64,000 bases of DNA, taken from Bacillus sp. BA3. GTDB taxonomy: Bacteria; Bacillota; Bacilli; Bacillales; DSM-1321. Below are positions 1-9,240 of this stretch, piece after piece. The notes beneath the pieces are model-generated. The model saw only the letters and a list, made by a program, of their open reading frames with translations. It did no database searches and was not told where the DNA came from. The stretch's first letter is position 1, and every line of letters starts with the position of its first letter. Location of the stretch: the NCBI GenBank assembly GCA_002835675.1, contig PIZR01000003.1, positions 496,001 to 560,000 on the forward strand. Reading direction: 5' to 3'. The translations under genes were made by a program, and so were the position numbers.

Positions 1-300
1 AACATTCGTATATATAAAATCAGGCTGCAGCGTAAATAAATAGTTCGGAACCCATACTACCGGTATATAGACAATAAAATACAAAATCCAGAAAACGAGT
101 TCCGACGGCTTATCCAGTTCCTTTTTTATGAATATGGCTGGCAATATAATAAAAAACATGGAAATTACTATCATGACTGCACTTGGATGTTGCCGATATA
201 TATACCCCATATAAGCATATTCAGGGGAAATAAAGTAAACGTAGGATATATCCAGTAACCAGACGTATAATCCTACCAGACCCAGTTGAATCAGCTTCAT
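1..300 (-). CDS. Membrane protein, probable oligosaccharide-unit polymerase (Wzy-like), 3' part beyond the left edge
   Basis: The first 100 codons of a minus-strand gene are visible, starting at ATG 300-298 and running off the window without a stop. The ATG overlaps the TGA stop of the flippase gene upstream (ATGA overlap), so the two are translationally coupled. The visible part is strongly hydrophobic, with an N-terminal segment (MKLIQLGLVGLYVWLLDI) and at least two further membrane helices separated by short charged stretches such as KKELDK. A multi-spanning protein directly after a Wzx-type flippase in a polysaccharide operon is most often the polymerase. That role is inferred from position and topology; no catalytic motif is visible, and an acyltransferase or other membrane protein is possible. 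Confidence 0.6.
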   Translation of the reverse strand, partial: MKLIQLGLVGLYVWLLDISYVYFISPEYAYMGYIYRQHPSAVMIVISMFFIILPAIFIKKELDKPSELVFWILYFIVYIPVVWVPNYLFTLQPDFIYTNV

Positions 301-1580
301 TTTTTTAGATTATCCTCTCGATCTATGGAATGTATCGCCCTATAGCCAAGGAGAGCAAAAAAGTAGTAGCTGGCCCCCATACAAATGCTAAAGTATAAAA
401 TGGCTGTTTCAGCTGAACCCCCTGAAATGAATATGACCAGTACTCCAATAGAAGACAGTAACAGCCTTGAAACATCCCATAAGAGCTGAGTCCGTTGTTT
501 TTTGATTAAAAACAATATTTGGGAAACTGGCATGACAATCACTTGACTTAAAAACATAAAAGACATCAATGTCACATATTCACCGGAAACACGCCACTCT
601 CCTCCAAAAACAAAGCTGAAGAGACCGGGTGCCATCCATGCCAAAATTACCATTATCGGCACACCTAACATGGCCGTTTTAGTAATAATGCTCTTATACA
701 AATGTAAAACTCTTCCCGGCTCATTTGAAATGCTTTTTGCCACTTCGGCATAGAATACTGTCGAAATACTCGCTCCCAACAAACTAATGGGTAAACCGAT
801 CGTTTTTGTAGCCATGGAAAAATGCCCTGTCACGTCAGGTCCGTATAGACGCATCAATAACAAAAATATGATTTGCATAGATAAGGAACTTAAGAGGGTT
901 GACCATGTGGAGTATTTGGCGAATTTCTCATATTTTTTAAGCAAATAACCGATTCTCCTATAGTTCACTTTTGGCCAATGCATTCGCTTTAAGAAATATC
1001 GCCAAATGTACACAAGGGTTATTCCCCGTCCAATCATATCTCCCGCTATTAAACCTATTCCTTGATGATTAATGGAAATAAGTGAGAACTGACTTATTAC
1101 ATTGCTAATCGATTGAAGCAGTTTAGAGTGAGTTAACCCTTTAAACTTATCTTCTTTTAACATCCAGTAACTCATCACTTGATAGATTCCAGCAAAAAAC
1201 AGGCCAATTGAAAGCAAAAAGTCATTCATTATCGAAGTTTCTATACCGTATAATCGAAATAATGATAGATTAAGGAAGCCTAAACCTATATTCAGGATAC
1301 AAACGACGGCAATCGTAAACATGCTAATGTACATCAAGTGAACCGTATTACTATGGTTTTTTTCTAAAGGAATCGCCTTTTCTAAACAAAGAGATGCAAA
1401 TGACATGAGAATGGCCAAAAGTGACGTATAGGTTGAAAACACACCAAAATCTTCTGGTGTATATATTCTTGTCAGTATGGGGGAACTTGCGAATAGAATA
1501 AGCTGTGCAAGTGAATTCCCTGTTAATAATAAAAGGATTTTATTCATAAATTCATTTTTTATTTTCATATTTTCAACCAC
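297..1580 (-). CDS. Wzx-type polysaccharide flippase (MOP superfamily)
   Basis: A 427-residue polytopic protein of the oligosaccharide flippase family, predicted to move lipid-linked repeat units across the cytoplasmic membrane. It opens with a helix containing the family-typical GNSLAQLILFASSPILTRIY segment and contains about 12 hydrophobic segments, in line with the usual 400-500 residues. The start is uncertain: GTG 1580 has only a weak GAGATG upstream, and ATG 1568 (MKIKNEF) is an alternative with no clear ribosome site. It lies 23 bp after the WbqC gene and overlaps the next membrane-protein gene by 4 bp, placing it inside the surface-polysaccharide operon. The family assignment is firm; the sugar substrate is unknown. 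Confidence 0.88.
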   Translation of the reverse strand: MVENMKIKNEFMNKILLLLTGNSLAQLILFASSPILTRIYTPEDFGVFSTYTSLLAILMSFASLCLEKAIPLEKNHSNTVHLMYISMFTIAVVCILNIGLGFLNLSLFRLYGIETSIMNDFLLSIGLFFAGIYQVMSYWMLKEDKFKGLTHSKLLQSISNVISQFSLISINHQGIGLIAGDMIGRGITLVYIWRYFLKRMHWPKVNYRRIGYLLKKYEKFAKYSTWSTLLSSLSMQIIFLLLMRLYGPDVTGHFSMATKTIGLPISLLGASISTVFYAEVAKSISNEPGRVLHLYKSIITKTAMLGVPIMVILAWMAPGLFSFVFGGEWRVSGEYVTLMSFMFLSQVIVMPVSQILFLIKKQRTQLLWDVSRLLLSSIGVLVIFISGGSAETAILYFSICMGASYYFFALLGYRAIHSIDREDNLKK

Positions 1581-1602
1581 GCCACATCTCTATTTTATAT
1601 AC

Positions 1603-2334
1603 TCATTTACATTGTTCTGATTTGCCTACATTATCTTCCGTTAACGTTTCTTTTATTTGATCCGCCGGATAGTGCATGATCCAATCTAGAATCGATAAAT
1701 TTTTTACACATTCTTTTTCATTTTTCACATAATACACGGGATGTATGAACTTTTGATAAACGACTTCAATACCTTCATTATGAAACAATTCTTCTTCCAA
1801 ATAATCCTTTCCGCTTTTCCCGCTTAAATAGCATGTACCTCTGGTTTGCTTAACTAAGCTGACTAATCTCTCTGTTTTTCCAAAGGAAGTGTTAAAATCA
1901 TTGGAAAGGTGTGTTTCTCCTTCATAATTTAAATATTTTAAAATCAATTCAAATAAATGAATATTTAAATCGACTAACAAAGCGTGTTCTTTTTGATATG
2001 CTTCTTCCAACAACGGGAAGAAATCTTGAAAGTGCCGAGTTTTTTTATAAACTTCGGATATTTGCTTCAAATGATTCCTTTTCCATTTTTGATTCGGGGA
2101 ATGATAACTGATTAATTTTTCATGTAACATTTCAGGCTTTTTTTGAAGCGGTACAGTTAGCCTTGACTCTTTTCCATCAGCACCTAGAATATATGTTTTA
2201 TTTTGAAAATTACTTGAAGAGTATTTCACATCGGCCAAATATATAAAAACGTCCGATTGGAAAACCTTATGAATCAAACCAATCCAGGGCAGGAAATTCG
2301 GCTGGTGAATTGTGACTATCTTCTTTTTTCCCAC
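1603..2334 (-). CDS. WbqC family protein
   Basis: A 243-residue protein with the WbqC family opening IHQPNFLPWIGLIHKVFQSD followed by an NKTYI-type segment and a conserved-looking central region (TCYLSGKSGKDYL, near residues 165-180). WbqC-like proteins occur in O-antigen and capsule clusters; their reaction is not something I can state from sequence. There is no signal peptide or membrane segment, so it is cytoplasmic. The GTG start at 2334 abuts the TAG stop of the PIG-L gene and is preceded by AAGAGGTTTT, supporting tight coupling with the deacetylase. Likely role: completion or modification of a rare sugar in the polysaccharide repeat. Confidence 0.82.
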   Translation of the reverse strand: MGKKKIVTIHQPNFLPWIGLIHKVFQSDVFIYLADVKYSSSNFQNKTYILGADGKESRLTVPLQKKPEMLHEKLISYHSPNQKWKRNHLKQISEVYKKTRHFQDFFPLLEEAYQKEHALLVDLNIHLFELILKYLNYEGETHLSNDFNTSFGKTERLVSLVKQTRGTCYLSGKSGKDYLEEELFHNEGIEVVYQKFIHPVYYVKNEKECVKNLSILDWIMHYPADQIKETLTEDNVGKSEQCK

Positions 2335-2964
2335 CTACAAAACCTCTTTTGAAAAAATTAATAGGAATGTCTCCGCGTATTTACAATTCACTTGGGAACC
2401 CCTCCAACTGCCGATATGCTCCGCATTCACTAAATAATGCCCCATATACCCGGTTAGCTGTGATTGGAACACGGTAATCATACGTTTTTTATCTTCCATG
2501 AACTCTGTAATATCACTATAAATATTCGGGTGAAATTGATTGGCAGCGATGTTATTATTTTGGTTGATTTGTTCGAATTCATATAGTGTAAATTGTTTTT
2601 TCCTGAAACAGCTTCTTACCACCTTTGATAACTTTTGGTGATCTTGATGACTATCATTCATCCAATGTGTGTAGATTTCGTCTGGTTCCATCTTTTCGAT
2701 GATATCGTCGAGCTCTTTTATTAATTTATGGAGAGGGATATCCTCAACGTTATTACCCTCACAGTACTTAGAAAACTGTACCTCATATCCGAAATTCTTT
2801 GATGACTCCATTGCCTCTTGTTTCCTGACCTCGATATTCGAAGGGATGGAAAATATGATGTTGATAATGTAATGTCCTTGGTTCAACAGCTTACGAACGG
2901 TACCGCCCATACTAATTTCCGCATCATCCGGGTGTGCTGTTACTAGCAATATTTTTTTCATCAT
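2335..2964 (-). CDS. PIG-L family deacetylase
   Basis: A 209-residue LmbE/PIG-L-like Zn-dependent N-deacetylase. The metal-binding AHPDDAE motif is at about residues 10-16 (His and Asp ligands), and a later HWMNDSHQDHQ segment near residue 100 supplies the usual HxxDH histidines. Family members remove N-acyl groups from amino sugars such as GlcNAc derivatives. It starts at ATG 2964 behind a strong GGAGGAAC, and the ATG overlaps the stop of the Gfo/Idh/MocA gene by 4 bp. Placed between a sugar oxidoreductase/aminotransferase pair and WbqC, it probably acts on the nucleotide or lipid-linked amino sugar of the polysaccharide. Substrate not determined. Confidence 0.88.
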   Translation of the reverse strand: MMKKILLVTAHPDDAEISMGGTVRKLLNQGHYIINIIFSIPSNIEVRKQEAMESSKNFGYEVQFSKYCEGNNVEDIPLHKLIKELDDIIEKMEPDEIYTHWMNDSHQDHQKLSKVVRSCFRKKQFTLYEFEQINQNNNIAANQFHPNIYSDITEFMEDKKRMITVFQSQLTGYMGHYLVNAEHIGSWRGSQVNCKYAETFLLIFSKEVL

Positions 2965-3938
2965 GTTCCTCCATTTAAAGCTTGTTCAATGATAGATATC
3001 GCTTTAAGCGTAATATTCTTTTGTTCCATATAGGCCGTTACATTTTTCTTTAAAATACATTCTGAAAATTCAGTGATTTCATAAAGCAAACTGTTATCAC
3101 TGATAGGTTCACTTATCGTTTCTTCAATGTCATTAATGATACTGCGGTAACTTATTGTGCGGATATCGTATAACGAGTGAAAACGCAAGGTTCCGTTCTC
3201 TCCGTAAATTTCCGATATTGAATCATTCGTTAAGTTAATTTTTGAAATCAACATCGTTATTTTAAAATCTTCATATTCAAAGATGCACGTACCGCCTAAA
3301 TCAATGTTTTTTACGATCAATTGTTTAAAATAATAACTTTTAACGGGAACACCAAATAATTGGATGGCCGCATAAATAGGATAAATTCCAATCGTTCTTA
3401 ATGTCCCGCCACCATGATTATCATCGAAAAGTGGAGCTTTCTCCCCTTTTAATAAGGCCGAATACTGCTTGGAATAGTTTTGGTACTTTAGGGTTGCCCC
3501 ATGGATCTTCCCTAACTTTTTAATAGCTTTCTTTAAAATTTGAAAGTTGGGTTCATAAATGGATCTAACTGCCTCAAACACAAAAACATTTTGTTTTTCT
3601 GCAGCATCGAAAACTCGGTTGGCCTGATCGGCTGTCATGAATGCCGTTTTCTCCACAATAACGTTCTTTCCATGCTCAATGGCTGCCATCGCTTGATCAT
3701 AATGGGAAGCATTTGGAGTGGCTATATAAACAGTATCCAGCTCATCATCTTCAAACACTTCATTCAGGGATCCATAAACTTTAGAAACTCCTTTTTCTTT
3801 TGCAAGCTCCTTGGCATAATGAAATCTTCTCCCCCAAATTCCCATCACATCTCCATTTGAACTTTCATTAATGGCATCAATCATGGCACAGCTTATTGGA
3901 CCTGACCCCACCACTCCAATCCTATTTTTAATCGCCAT
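2961..3938 (-). CDS. Gfo/Idh/MocA family oxidoreductase
   Basis: A 325-residue NAD(P)-dependent sugar oxidoreductase. The N-terminal Rossmann fold shows IGVVGSGPIS (residues 7-16), and the family EK dipeptide occurs in NVIVEKTAFMT near residue 95, where the Lys is the catalytic general acid/base. A C-terminal alpha/beta substrate domain follows. Its ATG at 3938 overlaps the end of the DegT aminotransferase by 11 bp. Such dehydrogenase plus PLP-aminotransferase pairs typically convert an NDP-hexose to a keto-sugar and then an amino sugar, which is the likely joint role here. The exact sugar cannot be read from sequence. Confidence 0.88.
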   Translation of the reverse strand: MAIKNRIGVVGSGPISCAMIDAINESSNGDVMGIWGRRFHYAKELAKEKGVSKVYGSLNEVFEDDELDTVYIATPNASHYDQAMAAIEHGKNVIVEKTAFMTADQANRVFDAAEKQNVFVFEAVRSIYEPNFQILKKAIKKLGKIHGATLKYQNYSKQYSALLKGEKAPLFDDNHGGGTLRTIGIYPIYAAIQLFGVPVKSYYFKQLIVKNIDLGGTCIFEYEDFKITMLISKINLTNDSISEIYGENGTLRFHSLYDIRTISYRSIINDIEETISEPISDNSLLYEITEFSECILKKNVTAYMEQKNITLKAISIIEQALNGGT

Positions 3939-5052
3939 GTTCCACTGCCTGTTTACATTTCGCTACAATGTATTTCAGATCCTCATCTGACAAATCCAAG
4001 TGACATGGCAACGTGAAATGAGATTCACGAAATCTATCGGCATTCGGGAGAGACGCAAGGGGATATTCCTCTAGCAATGTGGGCTGTAAATGTAATGGGA
4101 CCCCATAACAATGCCCGGTGCTTATATGACACTCGTTTAAATGCTTTTTAAATGTTTCGCATTGCTCTTTGCTTTTAGACATGACGATTATTTTATAAAA
4201 TGAAGATATATTGTGGTCAGATGAAGCTTGGAAGTAAAGACCGTGTTCATGAAAAATCTCGTTCAAATTTTCTTGATAGAAACTGAAGATTTCCTGCCTG
4301 ACCTGGATCATCCCATAAGCTTCCTGAACTTGCAGATAACCAAGCAATGCATTAAATTCACTGAGAAGCATGTCACCGGATAATACTTGATTGACTGCAC
4401 CATTTTCATTCCCATGGTGCCTTAACAACTCACAGTATTTGATTAAATCTATATCATCCGATGTAATGACACCGCCTGTTGCACTTGTAACAATTTTAGT
4501 GGGGTACATTGAAAAAACCCCAGCAAATCCAATTGTGCCTGCTTTATATCCATTTATAGTGGCACCAAAAGCATGTGAAGCATCTTCGATTAGATAAAGA
4601 TCATTCTCATCACAAAACCCTTTAATCTCAAAGATGTTATCAGGGATCCTTCCGGCAATATACGTAATTAGGACAACTTTCGTTTTAGGAGTCACGGCGT
4701 TCTTCAGGCTATTTAAATCCAAATTGAAATCCTCTAAATTAATGTCACAAAGAACGACCCTTCCTTTCGCATTTTTCACCGCATATACTGGAGAAATGAA
4801 CGTATTGCTTGGCATGATCACTTCTTTGCCTTCAACATCTAGATATTTTAAAATAATTTCAATGGCGGCCGTGGCACTGGAAAGTGCGACAGCATACTTA
4901 GAATCACTGTATTGTCTGACGCTTTCTTCAAATTTCCGAGTATACTCACCTAAAATTAACCTGCCAGAATCCAAAATCCGCTCGATGTTCTTAAGGTATT
5001 CCCGTTTTACCCAACCTGTTATCACTGGCTTTGTATTTACGATAGTCTCCAT
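3928..5052 (-). CDS. DegT/DnrJ/EryC1/StrS family sugar aminotransferase
   Basis: PLP-dependent aminotransferase that acts on nucleotide keto-sugars. Motifs: LSSATAAIEII (cofactor phosphate pocket), IEDASHAFGA (Asp that contacts the pyridine nitrogen) and SMYPTKIVTSATGG, whose Lys is the expected Schiff-base residue. I start it at ATG 5052, giving 374 residues, because AAAGGATGGAG lies just upstream; the longer frame to 5088 lacks such a site. It overlaps the downstream oxidoreductase by 11 bp. About 100 bp separate it from the glycosyltransferase stop at 5152. Length and motifs fit the family well; product sugar unknown. Confidence 0.9.
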   Translation of the reverse strand: METIVNTKPVITGWVKREYLKNIERILDSGRLILGEYTRKFEESVRQYSDSKYAVALSSATAAIEIILKYLDVEGKEVIMPSNTFISPVYAVKNAKGRVVLCDINLEDFNLDLNSLKNAVTPKTKVVLITYIAGRIPDNIFEIKGFCDENDLYLIEDASHAFGATINGYKAGTIGFAGVFSMYPTKIVTSATGGVITSDDIDLIKYCELLRHHGNENGAVNQVLSGDMLLSEFNALLGYLQVQEAYGMIQVRQEIFSFYQENLNEIFHEHGLYFQASSDHNISSFYKIIVMSKSKEQCETFKKHLNECHISTGHCYGVPLHLQPTLLEEYPLASLPNADRFRESHFTLPCHLDLSDEDLKYIVAKCKQAVEHGD

Positions 5053-5151
5053 GGAACTCCATCCTTTTTCCAAAATTAGATCTTTCAATAGACCTTAAGT
5101 GAGATGCAGACAAATATATCAAATTCTGTATGACCCATTGTTCATGAATAT

Positions 5152-6324
5152 TCAATGATCATGAACAACCAATTCCGACAGTGTTCGCTCCAGTTTTGAA
5201 ATCAATTTGGTTTTCTCATAATTCAGGGTTAAACGCTTTATATTTTCTTGTATTTTCAAATACATTCGTTTGTCATTTTTCATTGCTTTTACATACTCTA
5301 TCATCTGTGATTCTTCACTATATTCAAAACCGTGACCTGCATCGTATTTTGTCATGACCTCATGCTGCCAGCCTTTATAGTTTATTAATGTTGGTTTTCC
5401 GGCTGCCCAAAAATCAAAAAGTTTATTTTGACTATTCCTATCCAATATTTCATTATCACGTACAAAACACAGACCTAAATGAGATACCGCCATTAATAAG
5501 TACGCTTCTTTTTTAGATACCTGATCCAAGAAAATGACGTTGTTTAATCTTTTGCTCTCTTTCACTTGAATTAAGCGTTCTTTTTCCTTTCCATCACCTA
5601 CAATTAGATAGACAATATCGGGGTCATCCGTCTTTTCGGCAAGCTGTAAAATATAATCGATATTATTGATAAATCCTAATGTGCCTGCATATAAACAGAT
5701 AAACTTCGCTTTTAAACCTAATTTATCCAATGCTTCTTCTTTATCTTCGGAACGAATTCGAGAAAAATAGTTTATATCCGCAAAGTTAGTAACCGTAGCA
5801 ATTTTTTCCCGTTTGACTCCTTTTCTCAATAAATCTTCTTTCATTCCAGGCGAAAGCACGATGATTTTATCAGCTGAAGAATAAATCATGCTTTCTAGCT
5901 TCAATAAAATTCCCTTTAACCATTCATGTCTGATGATTCCCAGCTCAATAGGTATATCTGGCCATAAATCCCTTACTTCAAAAACAAATTCACTGCGCTT
6001 CACCTTAGCAAGAAGCATACCTATCAATCCAATTGTCAAAGGGGTCGAGGAAGCATAAACAACGTCTACCTCCTTCTCCTTCACCCCAATGAAAAAACTT
6101 TTATACATATAATGAATAAACGATAATAATCTTTTCAGGTAACTATATTCTTGTTTATATTTAGTTTTGGTTGAGATTATCTTTATTCCCTCTCGCGAAT
6201 CTATGGAATTCCCGGTGATGATGGTGACTTTATTATTTTTAGAAACTAAAAATTTAGCTATTTCATAAGATCGGGTACTGCCTTTATCGGTATTGAAATA
6301 TTGATGCAAATAAAGAATCTTCAC
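5152..6324 (-). CDS. Glycosyltransferase family 4 (WbuB-like)
   Basis: A GT4-type, GT-B fold glycosyltransferase, 390 residues from GTG 6324. This start is chosen over the longer frame because AGAGGAAGTG lies directly upstream and the family typically begins with a VKILYLHQYF-like strand. The N-terminal domain carries the Gly-rich NTDKGSTRSYEIA loop; the C-terminal nucleotide-sugar domain has YAGTLGFINN, LIVGDGKEKERL and FDFWAAGKPTLI. Enzymes with this opening often act in capsule, O-antigen or exopolysaccharide assembly. It should add one sugar of the repeat unit on the inner face of the membrane. Donor and acceptor are not predictable. Confidence 0.87.
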   Translation of the reverse strand: MKILYLHQYFNTDKGSTRSYEIAKFLVSKNNKVTIITGNSIDSREGIKIISTKTKYKQEYSYLKRLLSFIHYMYKSFFIGVKEKEVDVVYASSTPLTIGLIGMLLAKVKRSEFVFEVRDLWPDIPIELGIIRHEWLKGILLKLESMIYSSADKIIVLSPGMKEDLLRKGVKREKIATVTNFADINYFSRIRSEDKEEALDKLGLKAKFICLYAGTLGFINNIDYILQLAEKTDDPDIVYLIVGDGKEKERLIQVKESKRLNNVIFLDQVSKKEAYLLMAVSHLGLCFVRDNEILDRNSQNKLFDFWAAGKPTLINYKGWQHEVMTKYDAGHGFEYSEESQMIEYVKAMKNDKRMYLKIQENIKRLTLNYEKTKLISKLERTLSELVVHDH

Positions 6325-6497
6325 TTTTTCACTTCCTCTTTTACCACTGTGATTCAAATTTGACTTACAGAGTAATGCTTTGCCTATTGCTTCACCCCAG
6401 AAAACAAATGTAACACTTAATATAGGTGGCGCATGTCCCTTTTTTAGAATGGGGCGTTTTAACTTTGAAACCCACTAGCATCTTGTACAGCCCTCCC

Positions 6498-8216
6498 TTA
6501 CTCTAGATAATTCGGATGTGCTTCACCATCTTCCATGATGTTTTTCACATTAGGTTTGTTCCAATCAAGGAATGCCGAGATGGCAATCCAGTCATCCAGG
6601 CGGTTATAAACCGTTTTATCTTGTACATGGATTTCATGCCCAACTTCGGTAAATCTGTTATCCCCTTCAATGACGTTGCTTTTCATGTTCAAAGAGGTGA
6701 TGGCATAGTCATTTGTAGGGCTGCCGTTATTATGCGACCCTCTGATGCCAATGCCCGCTGAAATGAACTTTTCATCGGATTTATGAATTTGGTTTATGAT
6801 GTTTCCTTTGATTTTGGTGAACTTGTTGGAGCTAAGCATCGCGATCCCATTGTTGAGGCTATTTTCAATGATATTGCTTTCAATAAGGGCATTTTTGGTC
6901 ACATGAATACTGATGCCTCCCCATTCCTCGACATTAGCCCGGACATCATTCACATAATTGCCTTTAATCATGACCTTTTGCAGGAAGCCCATCTTTGTTT
7001 CAGTAAGATCATGGTATTGCGTTCCGTTGACTGTAATGCCCCGTTCGCTGACTGTTGCATTTTTACCTATATCGTAATACGCATAATCATTAAAAGAATT
7101 GATTCTATTCCCCTCAATCGTAATATTGCCGGGTGGGTAAGCTGAGATAGCTCCTCCCTTGTAATCCATTCCTCCGACAATGATTGGAAAACGCGTGTTT
7201 AAGATGACATTATTCGTGAAGGAAACATTTTGGCCTGAATGGGTGTCAATCCCTTCCCATCGAGGGTTATTCGCCACCACATTCCCCTCGACTGCGATTG
7301 TGTCACTTCGCTGGAACTTTGATTGAGTCATTGCATCTCCGGCACTGTCTTTCCGGTGACTAAAGGCGATGCCATAGCTTTGTTTGGTATTGCCCACCGT
7401 CTCCCCGGGCCCAAGGTTTCTCACCGTCGCATGCCTTACAGTCACGTTACTCGCGGAATAACCGCCGATGCCTGCATATCCAATATCCTTTATGGCCATT
7501 TTGTTTCTTTTTCTTGAATCAGACCCTTTAATCATGACTCCATTCACATGTTCTAAGTAAATGCCATATCCCTCATACCCGGAAATTTGAACATCCTCGA
7601 TCAGGATATTTTGAAGCCTGTGCAAATCATTCACAGCCGAATAGACAGACACCAAATCCGCCGTGGATTTGGATTGATCGATTGCAGTGACCTCAATGCC
7701 CCTGTTCCTTGCTTCAAAATAATTTCTCGGTTTCCCAGTTTTGGGGTCTTCCGTCCTTCGTTTTCCTTCTAGTATCAGGTTTTTGACACCAGTATGGCTC
7801 ACCATGATTTTAATCGTGACAGAATTGCTTGAGGGCTGGGTACACATTGTCGTGACGGGGCGATCGTTCTCAACCGTCCCTTCTAAAATGACCCCTTCTT
7901 TCATTGCAATAAAGGCACTCGCCGTAAACTGGCCTTTTGACAAACGGACCGTTCCCCTTTTCCCATTCGATACATCTTGCGGATAGGCGGAAACCTTTGT
8001 AATGGCATTATTAAGGATCGTCCGGATCGATGTGCCGGAATGGTTTGCGTCTAGTGACAGCGTTTGTTTTAACTCCCCTTTATTGTCCAATAACTGAATC
8101 GCGGTGCCCGTTGTGGGACTGCAGATCTCGTTTGCCCCGACTGCAGTTGATTGAAGGGAGAAGAGCGCCACGATAAACACAGTAAATATTCCTGTTATTT
8201 CATATAATCGTTTCAT
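6498..8216 (-). CDS. Secreted right-handed parallel beta-helix protein
   Basis: The preferred start is ATG 8216 (GGGAG seven bases upstream), giving 572 residues with a Sec signal peptide (MKRLYEITGIFTVFIVALF, likely cut near AVGA-NE). The remainder is built of short repeating rungs such as ILEGT, NILIEDVQISGYEGYGIYL, NITIEGNRI and VMIKGNYV, typical of pectate-lyase-like or NosD-like beta-helices. Members bind or cleave acidic polysaccharides; no catalytic residue set is obvious. It is the first gene on the strand leading into the polysaccharide operon, with a 173-bp gap before the glycosyltransferase. A polysaccharide lyase, epimerase or surface scaffold are all possible. The longer frame to 8288 has no supporting ribosome site. 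Confidence 0.85.
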   Translation of the reverse strand: MKRLYEITGIFTVFIVALFSLQSTAVGANEICSPTTGTAIQLLDNKGELKQTLSLDANHSGTSIRTILNNAITKVSAYPQDVSNGKRGTVRLSKGQFTASAFIAMKEGVILEGTVENDRPVTTMCTQPSSNSVTIKIMVSHTGVKNLILEGKRRTEDPKTGKPRNYFEARNRGIEVTAIDQSKSTADLVSVYSAVNDLHRLQNILIEDVQISGYEGYGIYLEHVNGVMIKGSDSRKRNKMAIKDIGYAGIGGYSASNVTVRHATVRNLGPGETVGNTKQSYGIAFSHRKDSAGDAMTQSKFQRSDTIAVEGNVVANNPRWEGIDTHSGQNVSFTNNVILNTRFPIIVGGMDYKGGAISAYPPGNITIEGNRINSFNDYAYYDIGKNATVSERGITVNGTQYHDLTETKMGFLQKVMIKGNYVNDVRANVEEWGGISIHVTKNALIESNIIENSLNNGIAMLSSNKFTKIKGNIINQIHKSDEKFISAGIGIRGSHNNGSPTNDYAITSLNMKSNVIEGDNRFTEVGHEIHVQDKTVYNRLDDWIAISAFLDWNKPNVKNIMEDGEAHPNYLE

Positions 8217-8557
8217 CTGAATACTCCCATGTCTTTTATTCATTTTTTCTACAGTTGTTTTGCATTTTCCAGGGCAGAAACCAGACACGACACCCTAGTC
8301 GACCTAGAAAAGAGTGGTGCCTATCTAATGTTACAAGGGATTTGAAATGTGAGTTTCTCAAAATCAACATAAGATGTTTTAATCTTGGAACAGTCGCTTA
8401 AACGTATAGTTCATTCGACAATTTCCCCATACAAAAAACCTTCAATAGCTCAGGGGTAAACCGGATTGTGATGGGAAAACAAACCTCCTTGCTCCACTAT
8501 TGAAAAGAGGAGGAATGTGTCCGGTGTTACTTGGGGGACTCGTCATTCGACAGAAAA
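8217..8557. other. Intergenic region upstream of the polysaccharide operon
   Basis: About 340 bp without a convincing gene between the beta-helix gene and the partition-module terminators. It must contain the promoter for the minus-strand polysaccharide operon, but I could not assign a clear -35/-10 pair. A CCTCCT near 8485 and GAGGAGG near 8508 form a small inverted repeat of unknown meaning. No riboswitch consensus was recognised. Confidence 0.4.
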
Positions 8558-8589
8558 AGCCTTTCCCCGATGTTTGCCGGGAAAAGGCT
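8558..8589 (-). terminator. Rho-independent terminator (second of two after the parR-like gene)
   Basis: Stem AGCCTTTTCCCG / CGGGGAAAGGCT on the minus strand with one G-U wobble and an 8-base loop, followed by TTTTTC. It backs up the stronger hairpin at 8645-8679 and separates the partition genes from the polysaccharide operon. Confidence 0.8.
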
Positions 8590-8644
8590 GCAGCTTGATA
8601 TATTCTTTTTTATGTGTCATTCCTCATAACCCCCGCAAAGAAAA

Positions 8645-8679
8645 AGGAGGATATCCAACTTGTAGTCAGATATCCTCCT
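8645..8679 (-). terminator. Rho-independent terminator of the parM-parR operon
   Basis: Perfect 11-bp stem AGGAGGATATC / GATATCCTCCT with a 13-base loop, followed on the minus strand by TTTTTCTTT. It begins 11 bp after the parR-like stop codon. Confidence 0.9.
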
Positions 8680-8689
8680 ATATGTTCAC

Positions 8690-9232
8690 TCACTGGTTCA
8701 TTTGATCGAGAAAATCACCAAGAAGATCATCAAGATTTTCCTCTTCAGGTTCTGGTTCCTCCACTTGTTGTGTGGTTTTTTCCAAACTCCAATCAAAGTC
8801 ATCCAAATCTTTCTTGGATATTTCTGCCTGCACCACTTCATTATCCTGTTCTTCGGGCTCATCCTGCAAATAAATCTCCTCATTAATTACATTGCTGTCT
8901 AATGAGGCTAGCAAGGCTGTTGCGCGTAAAGGATCGGATAAAAGATGGTACATAATCGTTCCAAGCATAGCTTCTGAGTGGGAATGCTTGAGCCAGTCAC
9001 GCTGAGATTTGCTAAGCTTGTTCGGCATGGGCAGGGCAATCATTTCCCGTTCCTGATGGGTCGATTGTCCGATTCCATCGAGAACATACTCGGCAATTTT
9101 ACTGGAAAAATTCCTTCTTTCCGTTTCCTTCAATTTCTGCAGCTGCCTTAACGTATAATCTGATACATCTGAAGGGATACGAAAAGTGATGGCTTGTCCT
9201 CTTTTGATTTCAGAAGAAGCTGTTTTTTTCAT
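8690..9232 (-). CDS. ParR-like adaptor/DNA-binding partner of the actin-like partition protein
   Basis: A 180-residue soluble protein directly downstream of the ParM-like gene (8-bp gap; its GTGAGAGA ribosome site abuts the ParM stop). The N-terminal 60 residues (RGQAITFRIPSDVSDYTLRQ and following helix) look like a ribbon-helix-helix DNA-binding module. The C-terminal half is very acidic (EEPEPEEENLDDLLGDFLDQ), resembling the flexible C-terminal tail by which ParR proteins engage ParM filaments. Position, size and organisation match ParR of type II partition systems. The ParR name rests on context and architecture, because ParR sequences diverge strongly. Likely autoregulated through the repeat field upstream of parM. 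Confidence 0.72.
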   Translation of the reverse strand: MKKTASSEIKRGQAITFRIPSDVSDYTLRQLQKLKETERRNFSSKIAEYVLDGIGQSTHQEREMIALPMPNKLSKSQRDWLKHSHSEAMLGTIMYHLLSDPLRATALLASLDSNVINEEIYLQDEPEEQDNEVVQAEISKKDLDDFDWSLEKTTQQVEEPEPEEENLDDLLGDFLDQMNQ

Positions 9233-9240
9233 TCTCTCAC

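Noticed and set aside
6516-7986. Several plus-strand ORFs opposite the beta-helix gene
   Set aside because: They are antisense shadows of a well-supported secreted protein; none has a ribosome site or recognisable product.
8513-8597. 27-codon plus ORF starting MCPVLLGG after GAGGAGG
   Set aside because: The purine tract is only one or two bases from the ATG, too close for a ribosome site, and the ORF runs through the terminator hairpin of the opposite strand.
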